Source: JBFGFG01 sp041627475
GTDB taxonomy: Bacteria; Actinomycetota; Nitriliruptoria; Nitriliruptorales; Nitriliruptoraceae
Direction of reading: 5' to 3'
Length of the DNA stretch: 14,181 nucleotides
Assembly: GCA_041627475.1 (NCBI GenBank)
Contig: JBFKQZ010000054.1
Span: forward strand, 1 to 14,181
A program made the position numbers and the translations under genes. The notes beneath the pieces were generated by a model that ran no database searches, was not told the DNA's origin, and saw only the letters and a program-made list of their open reading frames with translations. Positions 8,440 through 14,181 of this stretch are shown here, piece by piece (the first letter of the stretch is position 1; each line of letters opens with the position of its first letter).

Positions 8440-8445
8440 ACCGTA
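8440..8445 (-). promoter_or_regulatory. Candidate -10 box of the leftward glycan operon
   Basis: Minus-strand TACGGT fits the TANNNT -10 pattern common in actinobacteria and ends 9 bases before the ATG at 8430. Transcription would then begin at or within a few bases of the start codon, matching the absence of a Shine-Dalgarno sequence there. No convincing -35 box is seen. This is an inference from position and a short motif only. Confidence 0.35.
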
Positions 8446-8514
8446 CCGCTCGACGCCCTTGCGTGGCCGCACACGCCGACGGCCGTTCAGGGCACATCCG
8501 GGCTCGGACTCGTG

Positions 8515-8520
8515 TAGCGT
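8515..8520 (+). promoter_or_regulatory. Candidate -10 box for the DUF3068 transcript
   Basis: TAGCGT, preceded by GTG, fits TANNNT and resembles the boxes TACTCT (11213) and TAGTCT (11454) upstream of the next two small genes. It would give a leader of about 50-55 bases before ATG at 8580. No clear -35 element is visible at 16-18 bases upstream. Confidence 0.35.
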
Positions 8521-8579
8521 TCGCCCATTCCGTCCGGGAACCCGACGGAACGTCACCCCTCCGGAATCGGACCCAGCTC

Positions 8580-9488
8580 ATGCGTCGATTCGCAGCCCCC
8601 GCCCTGGTCGCCGTCGGCACGGCCCTGCTCCTGCTCGGCCTGCTCGCCCTCGCCTGGATCGGACCGGCCGTGCGCCAGGCCCCGATCGACCAGCGGTCGC
8701 GCACCGTCTCGGTCGGCAGCGGCACCTACTACGACTTCGAGCAGGGGACCGAGGTCAGCTCGGACCAGCTCGAGTCGGTGATCAACACCGAGTCCGACCA
8801 GTCGGTCTACGACGGGGACGACGCGATCGGTGACGACATCGGCGTGTACGACCAGACCAGCGGACTGTTCGACCGCGCGACCGGCTACGAGATCACCTAC
8901 TCCGAGACGCGCATCGCGATCGACCGGGTGACGGCGCTGCCCGTGGACTGCTGCGGCAACGTCCCGACCGAGGGGCTCACCATCAAGTGGCCGTTCGACG
9001 TCGAGCAGCAGGACTACCCGCTGTGGAACGGCTCGCTCGGCCGGGCAGCCACGGCCACGTTCGTGGGCGTCGAGGAGATCGACGGGCTCGAGGTCTACCG
9101 CTACGAGGTCGACGTGCCGCCCACGGACACGGGTCCGGCCACTGACTCGGAGTTCCCCCGTGTCGAGTACGAGGCGTCGCAGGTCTACCTCGTCGAGCCG
9201 CTCACCGGCCGCATCATCTCGTCGCAGCAGGACGTGCGCCAGGGCCTGACGGGCGAGGACGGCGAGCTCCTGTTCGACGTCGCGAACGTGTCGCTGTCGG
9301 TGTCGGACGAGACGATCGCCGAGAACGTCGCACTGGCGAAGGACCAGACGTCACAGCTCGGGCTGCTGTCGATGCTGAACTGGCTCGGGCCACTCCTCGG
9401 CGTGGTCCTGCTCGGCCTCGGGATCTGGATGGCGGTCCGCGAGGAGGAGGCGCCGCCGACCCGGACCCGCGAGCCGGTCTCGGTGTGA
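8580..9488 (+). CDS. DUF3068 / PorA-family envelope protein
   Basis: A 302-residue protein with an N-terminal helix (6-30), a soluble middle domain and a C-terminal helix (263-286) followed by a short charged tail. This is the typical build and length of the DUF3068 (PorA family) proteins of actinobacteria. Supporting features are VSVGSGTYYDFEQGTEV (43-59), VYDQTSGLFDRATGYEITYS (89-108), a vicinal cysteine pair CCGN (124-127), LTIKWPFDVEQQDYPLWN (133-150), GLEVYRYEVDVPP (169-181) and VYLVEPLTGRIIS (202-214). The family is named after a porin, but the two-helix topology here suggests a membrane-anchored extracytoplasmic domain; pore activity should not be assumed. ATG at 8580 is chosen because the membrane helix starts just after it; upstream codons in frame are Arg-rich and overlap the promoter region. 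The Shine-Dalgarno sequence is weak. It is probably co-transcribed with the GT-C gene 10 bases downstream, suggesting a role in the same surface-glycan layer. Confidence 0.85.
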   Translation: MRRFAAPALVAVGTALLLLGLLALAWIGPAVRQAPIDQRSRTVSVGSGTYYDFEQGTEVSSDQLESVINTESDQSVYDGDDAIGDDIGVYDQTSGLFDRATGYEITYSETRIAIDRVTALPVDCCGNVPTEGLTIKWPFDVEQQDYPLWNGSLGRAATATFVGVEEIDGLEVYRYEVDVPPTDTGPATDSEFPRVEYEASQVYLVEPLTGRIISSQQDVRQGLTGEDGELLFDVANVSLSVSDETIAENVALAKDQTSQLGLLSMLNWLGPLLGVVLLGLGIWMAVREEEAPPTRTREPVSV

Positions 9489-9498
9489 TCCGACGTCC

Positions 9499-11196
9499 GT
9501 GACGGTCCCGGCCCCCGCGGCGCGCCTGCGCCCAGTCGGGCCTGCCGTGATCGGCGGCGTGGCGGCGGCCGTGGCTGCCGTCGCGGTGCTGCGGCCGTGG
9601 CTGCGGCCCGGCGACCTGCTCGTCCGTGATCTCGTCGCGGTCGGCGATGCCGGCTGGTCCCCGGCCCTGCTCGCCCCCTCGGCGCTACCGCGCGAGGTGC
9701 CGGGCGAGGTCCTCGTGGCACTGCTGGGGCAGGTCGTTCCTGCAGGCCTCGTCGTCCGCACGGCACTGCTGGTCGCCCTGGTCGCTGTGGGGGCCGGTGC
9801 GGGGCGGCTCGCCGGTGCCGGCCGCCCGACCGGCGTCCACGTCGCGGCCGTCGTGGCGGGCGTGGCGGCCGTGTGGAACCCGTACGTGCTCGCGCGGCTG
9901 CAGCAGGGTCAGTGGCTGGTGGTGGTCGCCCTCGCGGCCGTGCCGTGGGTCGTCGTGCACCTCGTCGAGCGGGACCTCCCACGGCTGTCCCGGACGCTGG
10001 CGCTGGCCTCCGTCACCGGCTTCCTCGCCGTCGTGGTCGTGGTGCCCACGCTCGTGGTCGGTGGTGCCGCCCTGCGGCGGTGGCGGGAGGTCGGGACGGG
10101 CCTGTTCGTGGTCCTCCTCCTGTCGCTGCCATGGCTGGTGCTCACCGAGGGCGTGGTGGCCGACCCGGACGGGTTCGCGGCGTTCGCCCCGAACGGCGAC
10201 CTGGCCGCCGGCGTGCTCCCGAGCCTCCTGACCGGCGGCGGTCACTTCAACGCCGCCGTGGCATCACCGTGGCGCGGCGGCTGGGTCGTCACCCTGGTCG
10301 CGCTGGTGCTGACCGCGGTGGCGCTGTGGGGCCTCCGCCGCTGGACCGGACCCCCCGCGGCGCGCACGGCGCTGGCCGTCGCCGGCCTCCTCGTCCTGGT
10401 CGTCGCGGCCGCCGCGGCGACGGGCCCCGGTCGCGACCTCCTCGTCGGGACCGCCGAGACGCTGCCGGTGGCGGCCGCGGTCCGCGACGCGCAGCGCCTG
10501 CTCGCCCCGTGGACCGTGCTGCTCGCGATCGGCGTCGGGACGGCCGTCGCTGCCCTCGGTGACCGGGCGGCTGCGCCGGTCGCTGCAGCGGTGCTCGGCG
10601 TCGTGCTGGTCGTCGTCGCGCTCCCCGACCCGCTGATCGGACCGCGGCTGCCTGCGCCGGTCGCGCTGCCGGCCGCCTGGCACGAGGCGGCCGCTGCCGT
10701 GGACGCCGAGCCCCCGCGACCGGTGCTGGTCGTGCCGTACGGACGGACGCAGCGCTACCCCTTCACCGACGGTCGTCCGGTCCACGTGCCGTTCCAGCGA
10801 CTTGTCGGCGCGCCGGTCCTCACCGACGGACGGTTGGAGGTGGAGGACGGCGACGGCACGGTGCTCGTCATCGACGAGCAGGCGGATGGCGAGGAGCTGC
10901 GCCGAGTCGCCGCGGGCTGGCCCGACGACGTCGAGGCGGCCGACCTCGCCGACGTCGACGTCGGCTGGGTGGCGGTCACGGACCCGGACCGGATGGTCGC
11001 GACGGCGCCGGTCGGGACGTCGCTCGTCGTGTCGGCACCGACGCTCCAGCTGCTGCGGGTCGAGGCCGACGTCGACGTCGTCACCCCGCCCCGCTGGCTG
11101 CTCCTGCTGGACCTGGTCGTGCTGCTGTCCGCTGTCGCCATGGTGGCTGGGCCGGTCGTGGGCACGGCGCGCACACGTGCACGGAACTCGACCTGA
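9499..11196 (+). CDS. Short GT-C membrane glycosyltransferase-like protein related to AftD group
   Basis: A 565-residue protein. About ten or more hydrophobic helices run from residue 12 to about 375, then a soluble domain (380-530) and a final helix (533-553). Motifs match the AftD/GT-C class: an acidic first loop RPGDLLVRDLVAVGD (36-50; D39, D44, D50) and GWSPALLAPSALPREVPGE (52-70). The helix-boundary motif WNPYVLARLQQGQW (126-139) parallels AWHPWTV in the AftD-like protein on the other strand. A late loop, VRDAQRLLAPW (328-338), parallels FRTTNKAGS there. It lacks the discoidin-like region, so it is about half the length of the larger relative. GTG at 9499 lies 10 bases after the DUF3068 stop; no good Shine-Dalgarno sequence precedes it, so coupling to the upstream gene is likely. 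Predicted role: transfer of a sugar from a lipid-phosphate donor on the outer membrane face. Substrate unknown, and a structural non-catalytic role is possible. Confidence 0.75.
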   Translation: MTVPAPAARLRPVGPAVIGGVAAAVAAVAVLRPWLRPGDLLVRDLVAVGDAGWSPALLAPSALPREVPGEVLVALLGQVVPAGLVVRTALLVALVAVGAGAGRLAGAGRPTGVHVAAVVAGVAAVWNPYVLARLQQGQWLVVVALAAVPWVVVHLVERDLPRLSRTLALASVTGFLAVVVVVPTLVVGGAALRRWREVGTGLFVVLLLSLPWLVLTEGVVADPDGFAAFAPNGDLAAGVLPSLLTGGGHFNAAVASPWRGGWVVTLVALVLTAVALWGLRRWTGPPAARTALAVAGLLVLVVAAAAATGPGRDLLVGTAETLPVAAAVRDAQRLLAPWTVLLAIGVGTAVAALGDRAAAPVAAAVLGVVLVVVALPDPLIGPRLPAPVALPAAWHEAAAAVDAEPPRPVLVVPYGRTQRYPFTDGRPVHVPFQRLVGAPVLTDGRLEVEDGDGTVLVIDEQADGEELRRVAAGWPDDVEAADLADVDVGWVAVTDPDRMVATAPVGTSLVVSAPTLQLLRVEADVDVVTPPRWLLLLDLVVLLSAVAMVAGPVVGTARTRARNST

Positions 11197-11212
11197 CGGC
11201 ACGTCGACCCGT

Positions 11213-11218
11213 TACTCT
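11213..11218 (+). promoter_or_regulatory. Candidate -10 box for the DUF2613-like gene
   Basis: TACTCT in the 48-base gap after the GT-C gene fits TANNNT. It would start a message near 11225, leaving about 20 bases with AGGAG at 11232-11236 before the TTG start. A matching -35 box is not clear. Confidence 0.4.
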
Positions 11219-11244
11219 TCCGACCGGAAACAGGAGCCCCTCCC

Positions 11245-11382
11245 TTGTTGCTGAAGCTGCTCATCGCTGCCGTCGTCGGCGGCCTGCTCTCGGTCGGCAC
11301 CGCACTCGCGCTGGTGTCGAGCCAGGCCCCTGCGGACCTCGAGGTCGCGCAGAGCATCCTGTCGACCTACGGCGAGCGCTGA
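11245..11382 (+). CDS. Small single-helix membrane protein, DUF2613-like
   Basis: A 45-residue peptide starting at TTG 11245, with AGGAG at 11232-11236, 8 bases upstream. A second TTG follows directly and is a less well spaced alternative. Residues 3-25 form a hydrophobic helix (LKLLIAAVVGGLLSVGTALA within it). A short polar tail follows and ends in STYGER. A single N-terminal helix, about 45-60 residues, and a C-terminal YG-x-R ending are what I recall of the actinobacterial DUF2613 family, whose function is unknown. The helix with its exposed tail suggests either a membrane-anchored peptide or an uncleaved signal-like segment. It has its own promoter-like box and lies 48 bases after the GT-C gene, so it may be expressed apart from that gene. 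Codon use (strong third-position G/C) agrees with a real gene. Family assignment is from memory of pattern, not a search. Confidence 0.7.
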   Translation: MLLKLLIAAVVGGLLSVGTALALVSSQAPADLEVAQSILSTYGER

Positions 11383-11406
11383 CGGTCCGCGTCAGCCCGC
11401 GGTCGC

Positions 11407-11428
11407 GCTGTCCACGGCTGTGGACAGC
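11407..11428. repeat. Perfect 9-base inverted repeat made of two DnaA-box-like words
   Basis: GCTGTCCAC (11407-11415) and GTGGACAGC (11420-11428) are exact reverse complements separated by GGCT. The plus strand reads CTGTCCACG at 11408-11416 and the minus strand reads CTGTCCACA at 11427-11419. These are 7/9 and 8/9 matches to TTGTCCACA, the DnaA-box form of high-GC actinobacteria. The repeat lies 24 bases after the DUF2613-like stop and 25 bases before the TAGTCT box. It could be a transcription-terminating hairpin (but no T-run follows), an operator, or a DnaA site. Confidence 0.6.
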
Positions 11429-11453
11429 CGGGTCGTCCCCCCTTCCTCGTCGG

Positions 11454-11459
11454 TAGTCT
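11454..11459 (+). promoter_or_regulatory. Candidate -10 box for the small membrane protein and ATPase genes
   Basis: TAGTCT, preceded by CGG, fits TANNNT. Transcription from about 11466 would give a 20-base leader carrying GGAGG (11472-11476) before ATG at 11486. The inverted repeat at 11407-11428 sits just upstream of where a -35 box would be, a suitable place for a regulator. Confidence 0.4.
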
Positions 11460-11485
11460 GCGGCGCGGCCCGGAGGGACAGCACC

Positions 11486-11653
11486 ATGGAAGCCTGGCAG
11501 ATCTTCATCTTCGTGTTCGTGGTCATCGTGCCCGTCGTGCTCCTCGGGGCGCGCGAGCCCTGGGCCGACGACCGCCTGACCTTCCGCGGGCGCCCCACCG
11601 AGCGTGACTGGAAGCCGCAGGTCCACCCGACGCTCGAGGACGACAGCCACTGA
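11486..11653 (+). CDS. Small single-helix membrane protein of unknown function
   Basis: A 55-residue protein from ATG at 11486, with GGAGG at 11472-11476 (9 bases upstream). Residues 5-22 are a strongly hydrophobic helix (WQIFIFVFVVIVPVVLLG). A charged tail follows, containing REPWADDRLTFRGRPTERDW and ending in Asp/His. The N-terminus is short, so the tail could lie on either side of the membrane. I do not recognise a family. The reading frame stays open upstream to 11420, but that part covers the promoter box and inverted repeat, so the ATG with a good ribosome site is preferred. The next gene, the FHA/FtsK ATPase, begins 27 bases after its stop, so the two are probably co-transcribed. A membrane partner or accessory peptide for the secretion ATPase is a reasonable but unproved guess. 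Confidence 0.72.
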   Translation: MEAWQIFIFVFVVIVPVVLLGAREPWADDRLTFRGRPTERDWKPQVHPTLEDDSH

Positions 11654-11680
11654 GGTGACCACGGCCGAGGGGGCCGACCG

Positions 11681-14181
11681 GTGAGGATCGTCCTCGACAC
11701 GGGCACCGAGCAGCGCGAGGTCGCCGTCGCGGTCGAGGCGCCGGACGTCACCGTCGGCGAACTCCTCGCGGCAGTGGGTGTGGACCCGGTCGATGCCGTG
11801 CACGTCGGTCGCCGACGCGTTCCGACCGACCACACGGTCGCCGAGGCCGCGATCCCCGACGGTGCCACCGTGCACCTGCTGGCGCCACCACCACGTCCGA
11901 CCCCCACGGCGCCCCGACCGCCCCGTCTGACGGTGGTCGCGGGCGCCGGTGCGGGTGCCACGGTCCCTCTGGACCGTGCCGTCGTCGTGGGCCGTGACCC
12001 GGGCTGCGACCTCGTGCTGCCCAGCGGGACCGTGTCCAGCGAGCACTGTCGCGTCGTCCGTGACGGCCGTGGTCGCGTCACGGTGACCGACCTCGGCACC
12101 ACGAACGGCACGTGGGCGGGCGGCCGGCAGGCAAGCCGGCGCGGCACCACCGTCGACATCGGCGAGGTCGTGCGCGTCGGGGCCGTCGTCCTGCGCATCG
12201 AGGCTCCTGCCGGTGACGACCTGCCCCGGGCGCTCGACCCCGTCCGTCACCTCGGTGCCGGGGGCGCGGTGCCCTTCAACCGGCCCCCACGGCCGGGGAC
12301 GCCACCGCCGGTGCCGGCCGTCCCGGTCCCCGAGCCACGGCCCGCGGTCCGCGAGGCGCCGCCGTTCAACCTCGCCGCCCTCGTCGCACCGATCGTGCTC
12401 GGCGCGGTGATGGTCGTCGTGCTCGACTCGTGGCGGTACGCGGCCTTCATGGCCCTCAGCCCGCTGCTGCTCCTGGCCAACACCGTCACCGGTCGTCGCC
12501 GGGCCGCCCGTGAGGGACGCGCGAGCGAGCGGGCCCAGCAGCAGGACCTCGACGTCTTCGCGGCCGAGCTCGCCAGCGCCGCCGAGGCCGAGCGCCGGCG
12601 ACGGTGGGAGCTGCTGCCGTCGGTGGCCGAGGTCCTGCGTCGCGCAGCACAGCCCTCGACCCGTCTGTGGGAGCGGCGCCCAGAGCACGACGATGCCCTG
12701 CGGCTGCACGTCGGGATCGGTGCGGTGCCGTGGCAGCCGCCCCTCGAGGACGCCTCGCCGCAGCGGCTCGTCGGCGACGTGCTCGCGGCGACCGAGCCGT
12801 GGGCCCGGCTGCCGCGGAGCCCCGTCGCCGTCGACCTCGCCGCCGGCGGGGTCGTGGGGATCGTCGGGGACCGCGACTGGGCCGCGGCAGCGGCGCGCTC
12901 GCTCCTCCTGCAGGCCTGCGTCCACCACGGGCCGGCGGACCTCCCGGTCGCGGTCGTGACGGCCGCGGAGCGGGTGGGCGACTGGGACTGGACGACGTGG
13001 TTGCCGCACACGGGCGACGGTCGCGGCGGGCGACGTCTCGCGGCGGGGTCGTCGGCGGGCGCGTCGCTGCTGGCCGAGCTCCGGGGCCGCGACGAGCAGG
13101 ACCGGACCCTGCTGCTCGTCCTCGACGACCCGGGCCTGCTGAGGGGTCGCGACGCCGACGCGCGGGCGGTCCTGCGTGGCGCCGGTGGCGGGGTCGCCGG
13201 GATCGTGCTGGCCGACTCCGCCGACCAGCTCCCGGCGGTGTGCGACACCGTGGTCGAGGTGCTGGGCGCGGACGGCGAGGCCCGACTGACGCGGCCGGCC
13301 GAGCGCCTGGTCGTCGACGACCTCCTCCTCGCGGGGCTGTCGACCTCGACCTGCCGCCGGAGCGCCCGACGTCTGGCCGGACTGGAGGACCCGGAGGTCC
13401 GGCACGCCACCGCCGAGCTCCCGGCGCGGGTGGACCTGCTGGGTCTGCTCCCCGACGGGCTCGACGTCGCCGCTGCCTGGGCGCGGTCTGCCGGGCGGCC
13501 CGACCTGCGGACGCCGATCGGTGTCGGCGAGGACGGCACCGTGGTCCTCGACCTCGTGGCCCAGGGTCCGCACGGCCTCCTCGGCGGCACCACCGGCGCC
13601 GGCAAGTCGGAGCTGCTGCGCTCGCTCGTCGCCGGCCTCGCCGCGACCCACGACCCCGACCACTGCACGTTCGTGCTCGTCGACTACAAGGGCGGCGCCG
13701 CCTTCGACGCGTGCGCCGACCTGCCGCACGCCGTCGGGCTCGTGACCGACCTCGACGAGCACCTCGGCCAGCGGGCCCTGCGCTGCCTCGAGGCCGAGCT
13801 GCGGCACCGCGAGCACCGGCTCCGGGCGGTCGGGGCCAGCGACCTCACCGGCTGGCTGCGGCTGCCGCCGGGCGAGCGTGGGGACCCCCTGCCGCGCCTG
13901 CTCGTCGTCGTCGACGAGTTCGCCACGCTGAAGACGGAGCTGCCGGACTTCGTGACCTCGCTGGTCGGGATCGCCCAGCGGGGCCGCTCGCTCGGCGTCC
14001 ACCTCGTGCTCGGCACGCAGCGGCCGTCCGGGGCGGTCGACGAGAACGTCCGGGCCAATGCGAACCTGCGGATCGCGCTGCGCATGACCGACGAGCGCGA
14101 TTCGGTCGACGTCGTCGGCGTCGGCGACGCAGCGGCGATCCCGCCGGCGCTGCCCGGCCGCGGGCTCCTCCGCACCGGACC
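11681..14181 (+). CDS. FHA-domain FtsK/SpoIIIE secretion ATPase, EssC/EccC-like, C-terminus missing at window edge
   Basis: 833 residues are visible from GTG at 11681, with GAGGGGG at 11667-11673, 7 bases upstream. Residues 1-68 look like a ubiquitin-like or FHA-like fold (VGELLAAVGV, TVAEAAIPDGATVHLL). Residues 82-175 form a complete FHA phosphothreonine-binding domain (VVVGRDPGCDLVLP, SSEHCRVV, DLGTTNGTWAGG). A proline-rich linker (200-228) leads to two helices (229-247, 252-268). A degenerate ATPase region (380-560) carries VVGIVGDRDWAAAAARS in place of a Walker A, WDWTTWLPHT (435-444), and LLLVLDDP. The first intact motor domain follows: Walker A GGTTGAGKSELL (635-646, K642), LVDYKGGAAF (666-675), LPHAVGLVTDLD (681-692), Walker B LLVVVDEFA (740-748, D745/E746) and GTQRPSG (778-784). 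This order is that of type VII secretion motor proteins, which drive export of WXG100-type substrates. Further ATPase domains are expected beyond the edge. FHA suggests regulation by Ser/Thr kinases. Confidence 0.9.
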   Translation, partial: MRIVLDTGTEQREVAVAVEAPDVTVGELLAAVGVDPVDAVHVGRRRVPTDHTVAEAAIPDGATVHLLAPPPRPTPTAPRPPRLTVVAGAGAGATVPLDRAVVVGRDPGCDLVLPSGTVSSEHCRVVRDGRGRVTVTDLGTTNGTWAGGRQASRRGTTVDIGEVVRVGAVVLRIEAPAGDDLPRALDPVRHLGAGGAVPFNRPPRPGTPPPVPAVPVPEPRPAVREAPPFNLAALVAPIVLGAVMVVVLDSWRYAAFMALSPLLLLANTVTGRRRAAREGRASERAQQQDLDVFAAELASAAEAERRRRWELLPSVAEVLRRAAQPSTRLWERRPEHDDALRLHVGIGAVPWQPPLEDASPQRLVGDVLAATEPWARLPRSPVAVDLAAGGVVGIVGDRDWAAAAARSLLLQACVHHGPADLPVAVVTAAERVGDWDWTTWLPHTGDGRGGRRLAAGSSAGASLLAELRGRDEQDRTLLLVLDDPGLLRGRDADARAVLRGAGGGVAGIVLADSADQLPAVCDTVVEVLGADGEARLTRPAERLVVDDLLLAGLSTSTCRRSARRLAGLEDPEVRHATAELPARVDLLGLLPDGLDVAAAWARSAGRPDLRTPIGVGEDGTVVLDLVAQGPHGLLGGTTGAGKSELLRSLVAGLAATHDPDHCTFVLVDYKGGAAFDACADLPHAVGLVTDLDEHLGQRALRCLEAELRHREHRLRAVGASDLTGWLRLPPGERGDPLPRLLVVVDEFATLKTELPDFVTSLVGIAQRGRSLGVHLVLGTQRPSGAVDENVRANANLRIALRMTDERDSVDVVGVGDAAAIPPALPGRGLLRTG

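Larger units (their letters stand above)
8431..8579. promoter_or_regulatory. Divergent intergenic promoter region
   Basis: This 149-base gap between the flippase (leftward) and the DUF3068 gene (rightward) is the only divergent junction in the window. It must hold the promoters of both transcription units if they start here. It contains candidate -10 boxes in both directions (8440-8445 minus, 8515-8520 plus). No long inverted repeat or recognisable operator was seen, so shared regulation is possible but not shown. Confidence 0.6.

Noticed and set aside
8463..8579. Upstream extension of the DUF3068 frame
   Set aside because: It would remove the promoter region and place 39 Arg-rich residues ahead of a typical N-terminal helix.
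11407..11428. Replication origin
   Set aside because: Only one pair of DnaA-like words and no AT-rich unwinding region or dnaA/dnaN gene; a single pair is not enough.
11655..11684. Nine-codon GTG mini-frame whose stop overlaps the ATPase GTG start as GTGA
   Set aside because: No ribosome site of its own and too short to judge; the ATPase start has its own GAGGGGG site, so a leader peptide is not needed.
11261..14002. Very long open frame (913 codons) on the minus strand opposite the ATPase gene
   Set aside because: Its composition is Arg/Gly/Asp/His-rich with no domain, as expected for an antisense shadow of GC-rich coding DNA. The plus strand encodes clear FHA and FtsK motifs over the same bases.
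1..14181. tRNA, rRNA, CRISPR array, insertion sequence or attachment site
   Set aside because: No cloverleaf, conserved rRNA stretch, spaced direct repeats, transposase or terminal inverted repeats were noticed on either strand.

Overview
The window is very GC-rich DNA (well above 65 percent by eye) with GTG and TTG starts, overlapping genes and short -10-type promoter boxes. The protein families (AftD-type arabinofuranosyltransferase-like protein, DUF3068/PorA family, DUF2613-like small protein, FHA plus FtsK/SpoIIIE secretion ATPase) point to an actinobacterium. No mycolic-acid or arabinogalactan marker is visible, so a deep-branching or non-mycolate lineage is possible. I cannot name the genus.

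Left block (1-8430, all on the minus strand). Five genes are packed without gaps and read leftward from about 8430: a 12-helix flippase-like protein, a 1098-residue AftD-like GT-C glycosyltransferase with a discoidin-like region, a membrane acyltransferase (family 3) with an extra N-terminal membrane module, a 630-residue polytopic GT-C-like protein, and a GT4 glycosyltransferase cut by the window edge. Every junction overlaps (4, 4, 8 and 11 bases), two of them as GTGA stop-start overlaps. The block therefore looks like one translationally coupled operon for making, modifying and exporting a cell-surface glycan or glycolipid.

Middle block (8431-11382, plus strand). A 149-base divergent promoter region separates the operon from a DUF3068 (PorA-family) two-helix envelope protein. 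This is followed 10 bases later by a shorter (565-residue) GT-C protein that shares family motifs with the AftD-like protein across the divide. A 45-residue DUF2613-like membrane peptide with its own promoter-like box and a TTG start closes the block.

Right block (11383-14181, plus strand). A short intergenic region carries a perfect 9-base inverted repeat made of two DnaA-box-like words and a -10-like box. It leads into a 55-residue single-helix membrane protein and then a large FHA-containing FtsK/SpoIIIE ATPase of the EssC/EccC type. That ATPase runs off the right edge after its first active ATPase domain. It suggests a type VII-like secretion locus continuing to the right.

No tRNA, rRNA, CRISPR array, insertion sequence or attachment site was seen. 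No stretch longer than 300 bases lacks a gene.
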